Shown here: one piece after another, positions 52,860 through 60,792 of the stretch
How positions within the stretch are numbered: the first letter of the stretch is position 1
Layout: each line of letters begins with the position of its first letter
Source: IMCC26256 sp046081705
GTDB taxonomy: Bacteria > Actinomycetota > Acidimicrobiia > IMCC26256
Direction: 5' to 3'
NCBI GenBank assembly: GCA_046081705.1
Contig: JBJTWK010000066.1
Coordinates: forward strand, 1-60,792
DNA: 60,792 bases
Position numbers and translations under genes: made by a program
Notes under the pieces: model-generated
The model's database searches: none
The model's input: the letters and a program-made list of their open reading frames with translations, nothing else
What the model was told of the DNA's origin: nothing

Positions 52860-53479
52860 CCTACACCCGCCGGCGTGTCGACGCCGTCCTCGCCGCAGTC
52901 GGCCTCGCGGTGGTCCTCGCCGCCGCGATCATCGCCCGGTCCGGCACGGTGAGTGGTCCCGAGGAGTGGGTGTTCCGTCGCCTGAACGACCTCCCCGGGT
53001 TCTTGTACCCGATCGGTTGGCCGTTCATGCAGATGGGCAACCTCGTGTTCGGCGGCGTGGTCGCGCTCGTCGCCGCCGGGTTCCGCCGGTGGCGCCTCGC
53101 CGGCGCGGCGATCATCGTGACGGTCGGGAAGCTCGCCGCCGAGCGCGCCCTGAAGTCGATCGTGCACCGCCAGCGCCCCTGGACCTCGATCGGCGACATC
53201 ACCGCGCGCGGCGACGTGCCGCACCACGGGTGGTCGTTCCCGTCCGGTCACGCCGTGCTGCTCGCCGGGCTGGCGACGATCATCGTCCCCTACCTGCCGC
53301 GTCGGTTCCGCTGGATCCCGTGGGTCCTCGTGGGCGCGAACGCCGCGATGCGCGTGTACGTGGGCGCGCACAACCCGCTCGACGTCGTGGCCGGCACCGG
53401 TCTCGGCCTCACCGTCGGCGCGCTCGCGAACCTCGTCGTCGCCGTGCCCGCGGACCGGGCCGACGACCCCGTCACCTGA
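52856..53479 (+). CDS. PAP2-family membrane phosphatase
   Basis: 207 residues with six transmembrane helices. The three PAP2 motifs are complete: KSIVHRQRP (K-x6-RP), FPSGHAV and RVYVGAHNPLD (R-x5-H-x3-D). It removes phosphate from lipid phosphates (phosphatidate, undecaprenyl-PP or similar). The start is GTG 52856, overlapping the DUF2254 stop, with GAGGG seven bases upstream; an ATG at 52844 is in frame. It overlaps the next, convergent PAP2 gene by eight bases. Confidence 0.92.
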   Translation: MTYTRRRVDAVLAAVGLAVVLAAAIIARSGTVSGPEEWVFRRLNDLPGFLYPIGWPFMQMGNLVFGGVVALVAAGFRRWRLAGAAIIVTVGKLAAERALKSIVHRQRPWTSIGDITARGDVPHHGWSFPSGHAVLLAGLATIIVPYLPRRFRWIPWVLVGANAAMRVYVGAHNPLDVVAGTGLGLTVGALANLVVAVPADRADDPVT

Positions 53480-54110
53480 CCGGCGTCCCCACGATCACGC
53501 TGGCGATCGCGCCGCAGGTGATGCCGATGCCGAGGCCACCGACGACGTCGAGCGGTAGGTGGGCACCGAAGTAGATGCGGGCGAAGCCGACGACGCCGAC
53601 GAGGACCCAGGCCACGACCCGGGCCGGGCGCGGCAGCCAAGGCGAGAGCGCGGCGGCGAAGGCCGCGGCGAGGGCCACGTGGCCGGAGACGAAGCCGAGC
53701 CCGTGGATGCCGGACTCCCGCAGGGTGACCCCGTCGATGAACACGGCCGGCCGACCCCGATCGGCGAGTTGCTTGATGACCTTGGCGAGCCCCCAGGCCG
53801 ACACGCTGGCGAGTGCGACCGCGATGGCCGGGGCCGGTCGGCGGTAGATCCCGAAGAGGACCGGGGCCGCCAGAACCCAGATCCAGAAGTTGCCGAGTTG
53901 CATCGGGAACCACAGGACGGGCCGGAGCAGGTCGGGGAGCCCGTTCACCGCAGTGAACAGGTCCCGCTCCCACGGTTGGAGCGACCGGTCCGTGGCCGCG
54001 ATGTAGATCCACGCGACCGCGAGGAGCGCGAGACCCACGCCGAGGGCGAGGAGGTGGTCGGCGGGCGAGCGATGCAACGGTGCTGTCCGCATCTCATCGA
54101 GCACCGTCAT
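53472..54110 (-). CDS. PAP2-family membrane phosphatase
   Basis: 212 residues with six transmembrane helices. GLGFVSGHVALA is the second PAP2 motif and RIYFGAHLPLDVVGG the third; the first is KVIKQLADRGRPAV, with Lys and RP a little further apart than usual. The ATG has GGAGG about eight bases upstream. It is convergent with the other PAP2 gene and divergent from the flippase-kinase gene, which suggests shared lipid-phosphate metabolism. Confidence 0.9.
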   Translation of the reverse strand: MTVLDEMRTAPLHRSPADHLLALGVGLALLAVAWIYIAATDRSLQPWERDLFTAVNGLPDLLRPVLWFPMQLGNFWIWVLAAPVLFGIYRRPAPAIAVALASVSAWGLAKVIKQLADRGRPAVFIDGVTLRESGIHGLGFVSGHVALAAAFAAALSPWLPRPARVVAWVLVGVVGFARIYFGAHLPLDVVGGLGIGITCGAIASVIVGTPVR

Positions 54111-54234
54111 CGCAGACCTCCTCGATCACCCCGGCCGGGGAGCGAACGGACGAATCGGAACGTACACTCCCCCGGACACGCTCGGGTCCGACCTGGAGCG
54201 GCCCACCGTTCCGCATGACGATCGACGAGGCACC

Positions 54235-56613
54235 ATGAACGAGCGATCACCCGGCGAGCAGGTCACCTACGACCGGAGTCCGAACGACGCCCTCCGTCTG
54301 GCCGCGGCCCTCATCGTCACGCTCCTCGGCCTGTTCCTCGCCATCGTCGTGGAGGACTCGGTCATCGGGTTCGAGCGGGACCTCGTCCAGTTCGTCTCCG
54401 ACTTGCCGAACCCGCTGACCCGCACCCTCATCGGTGTGGTCCAGATCGCGGTCATCGTCGCCCCGATCGCCGGCGCGATCGTGCTCCTGCTGCTCCGCCG
54501 GTTCCGCGCCCTCGGCTACGCCGTGCTGGCCGGTGGACTCGCCGCCGGGATCGACCGCGGCGTGCTGTCGCTCATCCACAGCCTCGAGCCCTCGGCCTTC
54601 GCCCGGATCGCACAGGCCAAGGGCTGGATCGGCGATGCCGCCTTCCCGGACTCGCCCTACCTGTGCAGCGCGGTCGCCGTGCTCACGGTGCTCACCCCGT
54701 GGATGAACCGGGCCTGGAAGCGCACGGCCTGGGCCCTGCTCTGGATCGGGGTGTTCGTCCGACTCCTGTCGGCGACCGAACTCCCGGCGACCCTCATCAT
54801 GACCCTCGGCCTCGGGTGGCTCATCGGATCCGTCGTGCTCGTCGCGTTCGGATCGCCACACGTGGCGCTCACCATCGAGGAGATCTCCGCCGCACTCGCC
54901 CGGGCCGCGCGTCCGCTGCGGTCCCTCGTGCCCGCCGCGGTCGACGCCCGTGGGTCCACGCCGTACTTCGGCGAGACCGAGGACGGGCGGCCGCTGTTCG
55001 TGAAGGCGCTCACCGACCGCGAGCGTTCGGCGGACCTGCTGTTCCGGCTGTACCGCTGGGCCCGGTTCCGACACCTCGGTGACGAGCGTCCGTTCTCCTC
55101 GTTGCGCCGCACCGTCGAGCACGAGGCGCTGTGCGCGCTGGCCGCCCGCGACGCTGGCATCGAGACGCCCCACCTCTCGGCGATCGCCTCGATCGATCAG
55201 GGGGGCCACGCCATGGTGCTGGCCTACGAGCGCATCGACGGCCGCTCGCTCGACCGGGCGACGCCCGATGAACTCTCCGACGAGGTGCTCCGCGGCATCT
55301 GGCGACAGGTCGCCGAGCTCCGGTCCCGCCGCATCGCCCACCGTGACCTGCGCCTCGCGAACGTGTTCCTGGCGGCCGACGGCACCCCGTGGATCATCGA
55401 CTTCGGCTTCAGCGAGCTCGCGGCCCGCGACGAGCAACTCGCGGGTGACGTCGCCGAACTGCTCGCGTCCACCGCGACCGTGGTCGGACCGGCGCGGGCG
55501 GTCGACGCCGCCCTCGCCGCGGTCGGCGCCGAGGCCGTGGCCTCGGCGATCCCCCGCCTCCAGCCGAACGCGCTCAGCGGCGCGACCCGGGCCGCGTTCA
55601 AGACCGACAAGCATGCGCTCGACGCGCTGCGGACCGAGGCGCAGACCCGATCGGGTGCCCCGGAGATCCAACTCGAGCAACTCGAGCGGGTGAGCCTGAA
55701 GACGATCCTCACGATGGTGATGCTCGTGGGCGTCTTCTACTTCCTCGTGCCCCAGCTCGCCGACCTGCCCCGGTCGTTGGGCGAGGTGCGCGACGCCGAG
55801 TGGGGGTGGGCCCTCGCCGCCCTCCTGCTCTCCGGGGTCAGTTACATCGGCGCGACGCTCTCGATGATGGGTTCGGTGCCGGACCGGCTGCCGCTCGGCT
55901 CCACGTTCCTGGCCCAGCTCGCCTCGACGTTCACGAACCGCATCACCCCGGCGCAGGCCGGTGGCTACGCGCTGAACATCCGGTACCTGCAACGGGCCGG
56001 GGTCGACACGCCGGTCGCGGTCACCGGAGTCGGCATCAACACCCTCGGCGGGGCCATCGTCCACATCCCGCTCATCTTCGTCTTCTTCGTCTGGGCCGGC
56101 ACCGACGGGTTCCCGTTCGCGCTCCCGGACACCCGCATCTTCCTCTACGTCGCCCTCGGGTTCGTGGCCCTGAGCGCCGTGATGCTCGCGATCCCAGCTG
56201 TGCGGAGGTTCGTGCGCAAGCGGCTCGTCCCTCCACTGCGCCAAGCGGTCGCCGGACTCGGCGAGATCGTGCGCCGACCGGGCAAGGTCCTCGCCCTCCT
56301 CACCGGGTCGTTCATCGTGACGATGAGCTACACGGTCGCGATGTTCGTGGCCGTCCAGGCCTTCGGCGGCGGCCTGTCGTTCGCCCAGGTCGGGTTCGCC
56401 TACCTCGCCGGATCCGCGGTCGCCGTGGCCGCGCCGACCCCGGGTGGGCTCGGCGCCACCGAGGCGGCACTGCTCGCCGGTCTCTCGGTCCTCGGACTCC
56501 CGAACGAGGTCGGGCTCCCGTCGGTGTTCCTGTTCCGACTGGCCACCTTCTGGCTGCCGATCCTCCCGGGCTGGCTGGCGCTCCGGGCGCTGCAACGACA
56601 GGAGGCGATCTGA
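54235..56613 (+). CDS. Pseudo-PAP2 / kinase / flippase fusion membrane protein
   Basis: 792 residues in three parts. Residues 20-210: six hydrophobic helices with a PAP2-like layout but without the catalytic His (no SGH, no R-x5-H-x3-D). Residues about 225-415: a kinase-fold domain with IAHRDLRLANVFL (about 364-376) and IIDFGFSEL (about 385-393). Residues about 480-790: a lysylphosphatidylglycerol-synthase-type flippase (UPF0104/AglD) with TNRITPAQAGGYALNIRYL. Such fusions are known in mycobacteria only as uncharacterised proteins. Likely moves or modifies a membrane lipid. The UbiB gene start overlaps its stop (TGATG). Confidence 0.85.
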   Translation: MNERSPGEQVTYDRSPNDALRLAAALIVTLLGLFLAIVVEDSVIGFERDLVQFVSDLPNPLTRTLIGVVQIAVIVAPIAGAIVLLLLRRFRALGYAVLAGGLAAGIDRGVLSLIHSLEPSAFARIAQAKGWIGDAAFPDSPYLCSAVAVLTVLTPWMNRAWKRTAWALLWIGVFVRLLSATELPATLIMTLGLGWLIGSVVLVAFGSPHVALTIEEISAALARAARPLRSLVPAAVDARGSTPYFGETEDGRPLFVKALTDRERSADLLFRLYRWARFRHLGDERPFSSLRRTVEHEALCALAARDAGIETPHLSAIASIDQGGHAMVLAYERIDGRSLDRATPDELSDEVLRGIWRQVAELRSRRIAHRDLRLANVFLAADGTPWIIDFGFSELAARDEQLAGDVAELLASTATVVGPARAVDAALAAVGAEAVASAIPRLQPNALSGATRAAFKTDKHALDALRTEAQTRSGAPEIQLEQLERVSLKTILTMVMLVGVFYFLVPQLADLPRSLGEVRDAEWGWALAALLLSGVSYIGATLSMMGSVPDRLPLGSTFLAQLASTFTNRITPAQAGGYALNIRYLQRAGVDTPVAVTGVGINTLGGAIVHIPLIFVFFVWAGTDGFPFALPDTRIFLYVALGFVALSAVMLAIPAVRRFVRKRLVPPLRQAVAGLGEIVRRPGKVLALLTGSFIVTMSYTVAMFVAVQAFGGGLSFAQVGFAYLAGSAVAVAAPTPGGLGATEAALLAGLSVLGLPNEVGLPSVFLFRLATFWLPILPGWLALRALQRQEAI

Positions 56614-58544
56614 TGGGCATCCTGACCGCGTTCGGCTGGGTGGTCCTCGGACTGCCCACGATCTTGCTCGTGACGTTCCTCGGCGGTCGTCTCCTCGGCG
56701 CGAAGCGCGGATGGGTCGCGCTCGCTGTCGCCGGACTCGGCGGCTGGCTGTCCGGTCTCATCATCGCCGGCGAGATCACTGCGTGGCGCTGGTCGACGAT
56801 CGACATGGTCGTCGTCTCGATCGTGCTCGGCACCCTCTTCACGATGCTCATCGCAATCGCCATCGACCTCCTCGCGCCGGTCGGCACCCTCAAGCGGGGT
56901 GACGAGGCCGGGCTCGTCCGGATCACGAACCCCGTCGCCGCGATGGGCCGTCGGCGGGCCATCGTCCGGCGGTACCGCGAGGTCGTGCACCTGGCCCGCG
57001 TGAACGGGGTCGTGACCCGTCACGTCGACCACGACGCGCTCCCCGACGGCGTGCGCCGCACCCTCGAGCAGGCCGGGGGCATCTTCGTGAAGATGGGCCA
57101 GGTCGCATCGACCCGGTCCGACGTGCTCCCCGAGGCGTGGTGCACCGAGCTCGCCAAGCTCCGCAGCAGCGCCGAGCCCGCGCCCGAGGCGCTCATCCGG
57201 CCCCTCATCGAGGCCGAGATCGGTGGACGGGTCGAGGACGTGTACGCGGCCTTCGACTGGACCCCGATCGCCAGCGCGTCGATCGCTCAGGTCTACGCGG
57301 CCACCCTGCACGACGGCAGCGAGGTCGTGGTGAAGGTGCAGCGTCCCGGGCTCGACGACCGGATGGACGTCGACCGGGGCGCGGTCCTCCAACTCGCCGG
57401 GCTCATCGAGCGACACACCGCCCTCGGCCTCTCCGTGCGCCCGATCGACCTCGCCACGGAGTTCCTCAACAACGTCGCCGAGGAACTCGACTTCTCGATC
57501 GAGGCCTCCAACGCCACCGCGCTGCGCGAGGGTCTCGCCGGCTTCGAGGGACTCCGGATCCCAAGCATCGACGGGGACGCGAGCACCAAGCGCGTCCTCA
57601 CCGAGGAGCGGGTGACCGGGGTGAGCATCGCGGACGGCGATGCCATCGCCGCCTACGGCCTCGACCAGCGGCTCCTCGCCGATCGGTTGCTGCGCGCCTT
57701 CCTGACCCAGATCTTCGACGTCGGGGTGTTCCACGCCGACCCCCACCCCGGCAACATCCTCGTGGAGCCCGACGGCACCATCGTGCTCATCGACCTCGGA
57801 GCGGTCGGCCGCCTCGGTCCGAACCAACGGGCGGCCACGCTCAACCTGCTCGTCGCCGCGGCGTCGATGGACAGCGCGGCGATCCGTCAGGCACTCGTCG
57901 AGATCGTGGACATGGACGAGCGCGCGGACGCCCGGACCCTGGATCGCGTCATCGACCGAATGGTGGCCAAGCACGTGCGGCCGGGCGGCGGCATCTCGGC
58001 CGAGGCGTTCGCCGACCTCGCCTTGGTCACCGGTCAGTACGGCATGCGGTTCCCTGACTGGCTGGCGACCCTCACCCGCACGATGGTCACCCTCGAGGGG
58101 ACCCTCACGACCATCGACCCCGAGTTCTCGCTGGTCGACGGCGCCCGGCGTCACGCCGGCGACATCATCGCCGGCGGTGAGGGCGGGTTCCGGGCCGCAC
58201 TCGAGCACGAGGCGATGCGCCAACTGCCCCGGCTGCGGCGGCTGCCCGATCGCCTCGATGCGATCCTCGGCCAGGCCGCGGAGAACAAGCTCGGGTTCCG
58301 CCTGCACCTGTTCAGCGATCCACGTAACGAGCAGGTGCTGAGCCGGATCTTCAACCGGGTCGTCCTCGCGATCATCGCGGCCTCGGTCGGCCTCGGCTCG
58401 GTGATGCTGCTCAACGTGCGCACCGGTCCGAACCTCGGCACCTCGGTGTCGATCAACGAGGTGCTCGGCTACGTCGGCCTCGTCGCGGCCTCGGTCCTCA
58501 TGATGCGCCTCGTCGCCGGCATCGTCCGCGACGGCTCCACCTGA
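56613..58544 (+). CDS. ABC1/UbiB-family atypical kinase
   Basis: 643 residues. Three N-terminal transmembrane helices (about 1-85), then the ABC1 kinase with the KxGQ motif in GGIFVKMGQVASTR near 155, VVVKVQRPG near 242, VFHADPHPGNILV near 372 and VLIDLGAVG near 390, and two C-terminal helices. UbiB proteins bind ATP and small lipids (quinone biosynthesis in other bacteria). A lipid-linked role is inferred from context: coupled to the flippase fusion and beside PAP2 genes. Confidence 0.93.
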   Translation: MGILTAFGWVVLGLPTILLVTFLGGRLLGAKRGWVALAVAGLGGWLSGLIIAGEITAWRWSTIDMVVVSIVLGTLFTMLIAIAIDLLAPVGTLKRGDEAGLVRITNPVAAMGRRRAIVRRYREVVHLARVNGVVTRHVDHDALPDGVRRTLEQAGGIFVKMGQVASTRSDVLPEAWCTELAKLRSSAEPAPEALIRPLIEAEIGGRVEDVYAAFDWTPIASASIAQVYAATLHDGSEVVVKVQRPGLDDRMDVDRGAVLQLAGLIERHTALGLSVRPIDLATEFLNNVAEELDFSIEASNATALREGLAGFEGLRIPSIDGDASTKRVLTEERVTGVSIADGDAIAAYGLDQRLLADRLLRAFLTQIFDVGVFHADPHPGNILVEPDGTIVLIDLGAVGRLGPNQRAATLNLLVAAASMDSAAIRQALVEIVDMDERADARTLDRVIDRMVAKHVRPGGGISAEAFADLALVTGQYGMRFPDWLATLTRTMVTLEGTLTTIDPEFSLVDGARRHAGDIIAGGEGGFRAALEHEAMRQLPRLRRLPDRLDAILGQAAENKLGFRLHLFSDPRNEQVLSRIFNRVVLAIIAASVGLGSVMLLNVRTGPNLGTSVSINEVLGYVGLVAASVLMMRLVAGIVRDGST

Positions 58545-58555
58545 GTCGCCTCAGG
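58540..58555. terminator. Hairpin spanning both convergent stop codons
   Basis: A 6-bp stem CCTGAG/CTCAGG with a four-base loop contains the stop of UbiB and the stop of the DUF2252 gene on the other strand; it can act in both directions. Confidence 0.5.
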
Positions 58556-59987
58556 CGTAGGCCACGGGCACGCGCCCGTCATCGATCGCGCGCCGCAGCG
58601 CCGCGTGGTCCCGTTCGGCCTGATCGGCGTAGCCGGCCGCGAAGGACGCGATCGCCCGGTCGAACACGTCACCATCGCCGAGGTAGCCGGCGATCGCGTC
58701 CCCGTCGCCGCTGCGGACGTGGGCCCGGGCGAGGGTGATGCCGCACAGGCGCGCGTAGTGCACGAAGCCCGACGGGCTCATGAACGCGAGGTCGAAGGAG
58801 CCCTTCATGTCACGCAGTTGCCGGAAGTAGTAGTCGACCCCGATGTCGGCGACCCGAGCCCACCCGAGGAACGGATCGCTGGCGGCCTGCATGAGTCGCT
58901 GCCCGGCGACGACCCGCTCGCCGTGGGTCGGGAACTCGCTCGGGCCCACGTACGACTCGAGCACGGAGGCGAGCGCCTGCTTGAACTGCAGCAGCAGCGG
59001 CGCGCCACCGTCGTCGACGTAGACGGCGAAGAGGGCCTGGGTCCCCACGCTCCCCACGCCGACCACCTTGCGCCCGAGGGCCACGAACCGGAATCGCTGG
59101 AGGAGGTGCCGACGATCGTGGTTGAGCGTGTCGAGGTAGTCGGCGAAGGCCTGGTCGTACCGGCGGCGGGTCACGTCGTCGAGCGGGAGCGGCTCCACGA
59201 GCGGCGGCTGGTCGATGATGCGCAGTCCCCCGTCGGGGCCGACCTCGGTGAGACGGGTGAGCGCTCGCTCGCTCGTGCGACGCCGGGCCTTCGCGATCTG
59301 GCGTCGTGCCCGTTCGATCATCTTGCGGTCCCGGGCGACCTCGAGCCCGAGGAGCGTCAGCACCATCGAACCGCTGCGGTCCTCACCCCGGATGACCGCA
59401 TCGACCTCGGCGACCACGGTGTCGAGGTCGATGTGGAAGTACCACTCCTCGAGGGTGGAGAGGCGCGTGAGCGCGGCGGTCGCCTCCCGGTAGGAACGAC
59501 CGACCTCGGTGACGGCCGCGCTGATGGCCCCCGGTGCGTACCCGTTGGATCGACCCGCGATCTCGAAGGACGCCGCGAGGCGCTTGACGTCCCACTCCCA
59601 CGGGCCGGGGAGGGTCTCGTCGAAGTCGTTGAGGTCGAAGACCAGCCGACGCTCCGGGGTCGCGTACATGCCGAAGTTGGCGAGGTGGGCATCGCCACAG
59701 GCCTGCACCTCGATGCCCGTGACCGGGGTGTCGGCGAGGTCCGCGGCCATGACCGCCGCGGCCCCCCGGTAGAACGCGAACGGCGACGCCGCCATCCGCC
59801 CGTACCGGATCGGGACGAGGTGCGGGACGCGATCGGCATCCTGGTCGTGGAGCACCCCTACGGGATCCGGGCGGTCCCCGGCGGGTTCCCACGAGCCGTG
59901 CGCCGACCTGCTCACGACCTTGCGCAGGTCGCGGCCGGCGCGTCGGTGCTGGGTCCGGAGATCGGCCGTCACGTCGTCCATCTGCAT
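58551..59987 (-). CDS. DUF2252 kinase-like protein
   Basis: 478 residues of the DUF2252 family, start MQMDDVTADLRTQHRRAGRDLRK. The block VQACGDAHLANFGMYATPERRLVFDLNDFDETLPGPWEWDVKRLA near 95-140 looks like the catalytic loop (H-x-x-N) and metal Asp pair of protein/choline-kinase folds. RSPDD-like basic segments follow (RRTSERALTRL). Substrate unknown. Divergent from the VOC gene and convergent with UbiB; promoter not identified. A second ATG at 59981 is possible. Confidence 0.88.
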   Translation of the reverse strand: MQMDDVTADLRTQHRRAGRDLRKVVSRSAHGSWEPAGDRPDPVGVLHDQDADRVPHLVPIRYGRMAASPFAFYRGAAAVMAADLADTPVTGIEVQACGDAHLANFGMYATPERRLVFDLNDFDETLPGPWEWDVKRLAASFEIAGRSNGYAPGAISAAVTEVGRSYREATAALTRLSTLEEWYFHIDLDTVVAEVDAVIRGEDRSGSMVLTLLGLEVARDRKMIERARRQIAKARRRTSERALTRLTEVGPDGGLRIIDQPPLVEPLPLDDVTRRRYDQAFADYLDTLNHDRRHLLQRFRFVALGRKVVGVGSVGTQALFAVYVDDGGAPLLLQFKQALASVLESYVGPSEFPTHGERVVAGQRLMQAASDPFLGWARVADIGVDYYFRQLRDMKGSFDLAFMSPSGFVHYARLCGITLARAHVRSGDGDAIAGYLGDGDVFDRAIASFAAGYADQAERDHAALRRAIDDGRVPVAYA

Positions 59988-60109
59988 CCAATCCCGGTCC
60001 GAGCCGTCGTGGGGGGCGGGTACATTCGCCGGACGGTCGGCGCAACGTTACGGCGTCCACCCGATCCGGACCAACGGACCGACGTCGTCCCCCGGCGCGG
60101 CACAGGAGC

Positions 60110-60628
60110 ATGACCACCATGGCGATCACCGGGCTCAACCACGTCGTCCTCTACGTGCGCGACGCCGAGGCGACCGCCGCCTTCTACACCGAGCTCCTCG
60201 GGTTCACCCGGGTCGAGGCCTACAAGGTGTTCCCCGGTGGGGTGTTCCTGCGCGCGCCCGGATCGACCAACGACCACGACCTCGCGCTCTTCACCGTCGG
60301 CGAGGAGGCGCACCCGTCCTTCGCCGGACGCGGTTCGGTCGGCATGTACCACGTGGCCTGGGAGGTCGACACCCTCGGCGACCTCGAGGAGTACGGCCGT
60401 CGCCTCAGCGAGGCCGGCGCGCTCATCGGCGCCTCCGACCACGGCGTGACCCGATCCCTCTACGCGCACGATCCGGATGGGCTCGAGTTCGAGGTGGTCT
60501 GGGTCGTCCCCGCCACCCTCATCACCGACGCCGACTTCGCGCGCACCGCACCGCTGCGCCTCGCCGCCGACATCGAACGCTTCGGCCGCGACACGATCGG
60601 CGGCGTCGGGGTGTCTCGCCCGGCCTGA
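60110..60628 (+). CDS. VOC-family (glyoxalase/extradiol dioxygenase fold) protein
   Basis: 172 residues with two beta-alpha-beta-beta-beta modules: ITGLNHVVLYVRDAEATAAFYTELLGF, then GMYHVAWEVDTLGDLEEY and LYAHDPDGLEFEVVW. Metal ligands H (GLNHVV), H (YHVAW) and E (LEFE) match the family. Activity could be a catechol-type dioxygenase or lyase; unassigned. ATG codons at 60110 and 60119 are both in frame; AGGAG is better spaced from 60119. Confidence 0.88.
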   Translation: MTTMAITGLNHVVLYVRDAEATAAFYTELLGFTRVEAYKVFPGGVFLRAPGSTNDHDLALFTVGEEAHPSFAGRGSVGMYHVAWEVDTLGDLEEYGRRLSEAGALIGASDHGVTRSLYAHDPDGLEFEVVWVVPATLITDADFARTAPLRLAADIERFGRDTIGGVGVSRPA

Positions 60629-60647
60629 GGCGAAACCCCCGAACCGG

Positions 60648-60792
60648 TCACGAGGCGCGCAGCGCCAGCGTCTGGGTGTCCGCTACCGACACGCTGCCCC
60701 AGCCGATGCCGGTGCCGACCTGGGTCGGGACCAGGGCCGTCGTCGTCGAGCCGATGCCGAGTTGCCCGACTGCGTTCCCGCCCCAGCACCAC
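60648..60792 (-). CDS. RCC1-repeat protein, C-terminal end only
   Basis: Cut by the window edge; 47 codons are visible. The peptide reads CWGGNAVGQLGIGSTT then VGTGIGWGSVSVADTQTLALR, one RCC1 beta-propeller repeat and a partial one. Such proteins are usually secreted or wall-associated in actinobacteria; no more can be said. Confidence 0.7.
   Translation of the reverse strand, partial: WCWGGNAVGQLGIGSTTTALVPTQVGTGIGWGSVSVADTQTLALRAS

Noticed and set aside
54247..56595. Long minus-strand frame opposite the flippase fusion
   Set aside because: Low-complexity arginine/glutamate-rich peptide, expected as the shadow of a GC-rich gene.

Overview
The window is very GC-rich (clearly above 70% G+C by eye) and fully gene-packed, with many GTGA/ATGA start-stop overlaps. 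A mycothiol glycosyltransferase gene (mshA), a proC-excisionase-type HTH pair like that of mycobacteria, an RsiG-like anti-sigma protein and TANNNT -10 boxes placed 6-9 nt before start codons all point to Actinomycetota. A csrA gene and the overall repertoire fit class Acidimicrobiia best; this placement is inference. No phage, insertion sequence, CRISPR array or rRNA was seen. There are 64 protein genes (two cut by the window edges, one only 29 codons) and one tRNA-Lys.

Layout. 1-4.8 kb (minus): a cut flavodiiron-type beta-lactamase-fold gene, a formylglycine sulfatase and an alkylsulfatase-like metallo-hydrolase with a degenerate metal motif. 4.8-11.3 kb (minus): one tetrapyrrole operon, sirohaem dehydrogenase-hemA-hemC-cobA/hemD fusion-hemB-hemL, which covers glutamyl-tRNA to uroporphyrinogen III and the branch to sirohaem. 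11.4-15.6 kb: a membrane protein, an acyl-CoA synthetase and a molybdate uptake set (TOBE regulator, modA, modB) without its ATPase. 15.8-19.6 kb: a secreted CAP protein, a repeat-rich spacer, a SAM hydroxide adenosyltransferase with a 29-residue membrane peptide behind it, an HTH protein, a phosphatase-like protein and proC. 19.8-25.4 kb: mshA-ybjN, an XRE regulator and the RsiG-like protein, moaD and a MaoC hydratase, a zinc-less DksA-like protein, a Lon-N-domain protein and a SirB1 protein. 25.4-31.7 kb: metal homeostasis, with a Fur-family regulator, a CopC-CopD fusion, a companion membrane protein, a HIT protein and a divergent znuA / znuCB locus.

32.4-48.4 kb is a catabolic and biotin block. 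A polyamine-type ABC importer (potA, two potD copies, potB, potC) lies between methylmalonate-semialdehyde dehydrogenase and an aminobutyraldehyde-type dehydrogenase. It is followed by a class III aminotransferase, bioA-bioF-bioD, an Lrp regulator, another class III aminotransferase and alanine dehydrogenase. Together these could import amines, transaminate them onto pyruvate, oxidise the semialdehydes and recycle alanine. 48.5-51.5 kb: csrA, a Coq4-like gene whose frame runs through an antisense gene into tRNA-Lys, and a small islet of lower GC. 51.5-60 kb: a membrane-lipid-like cluster of DUF2254, two PAP2 phosphatases, a pseudo-PAP2/kinase/flippase fusion, a UbiB kinase and a DUF2252 kinase-like protein. 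A glyoxalase-fold protein and the tail of an RCC1-repeat protein close the window.

The most unusual direct observations are three genes whose only well-placed start is CTG or ATC (potA, moaD, znuC), the two near-complete c-di-GMP-binding motifs in the RsiG-like protein, a csrA gene in an actinobacterial background, the Coq4 frame without a stop, and the clustering of three kinase-fold and three PAP2-fold proteins in about 8.5 kb.
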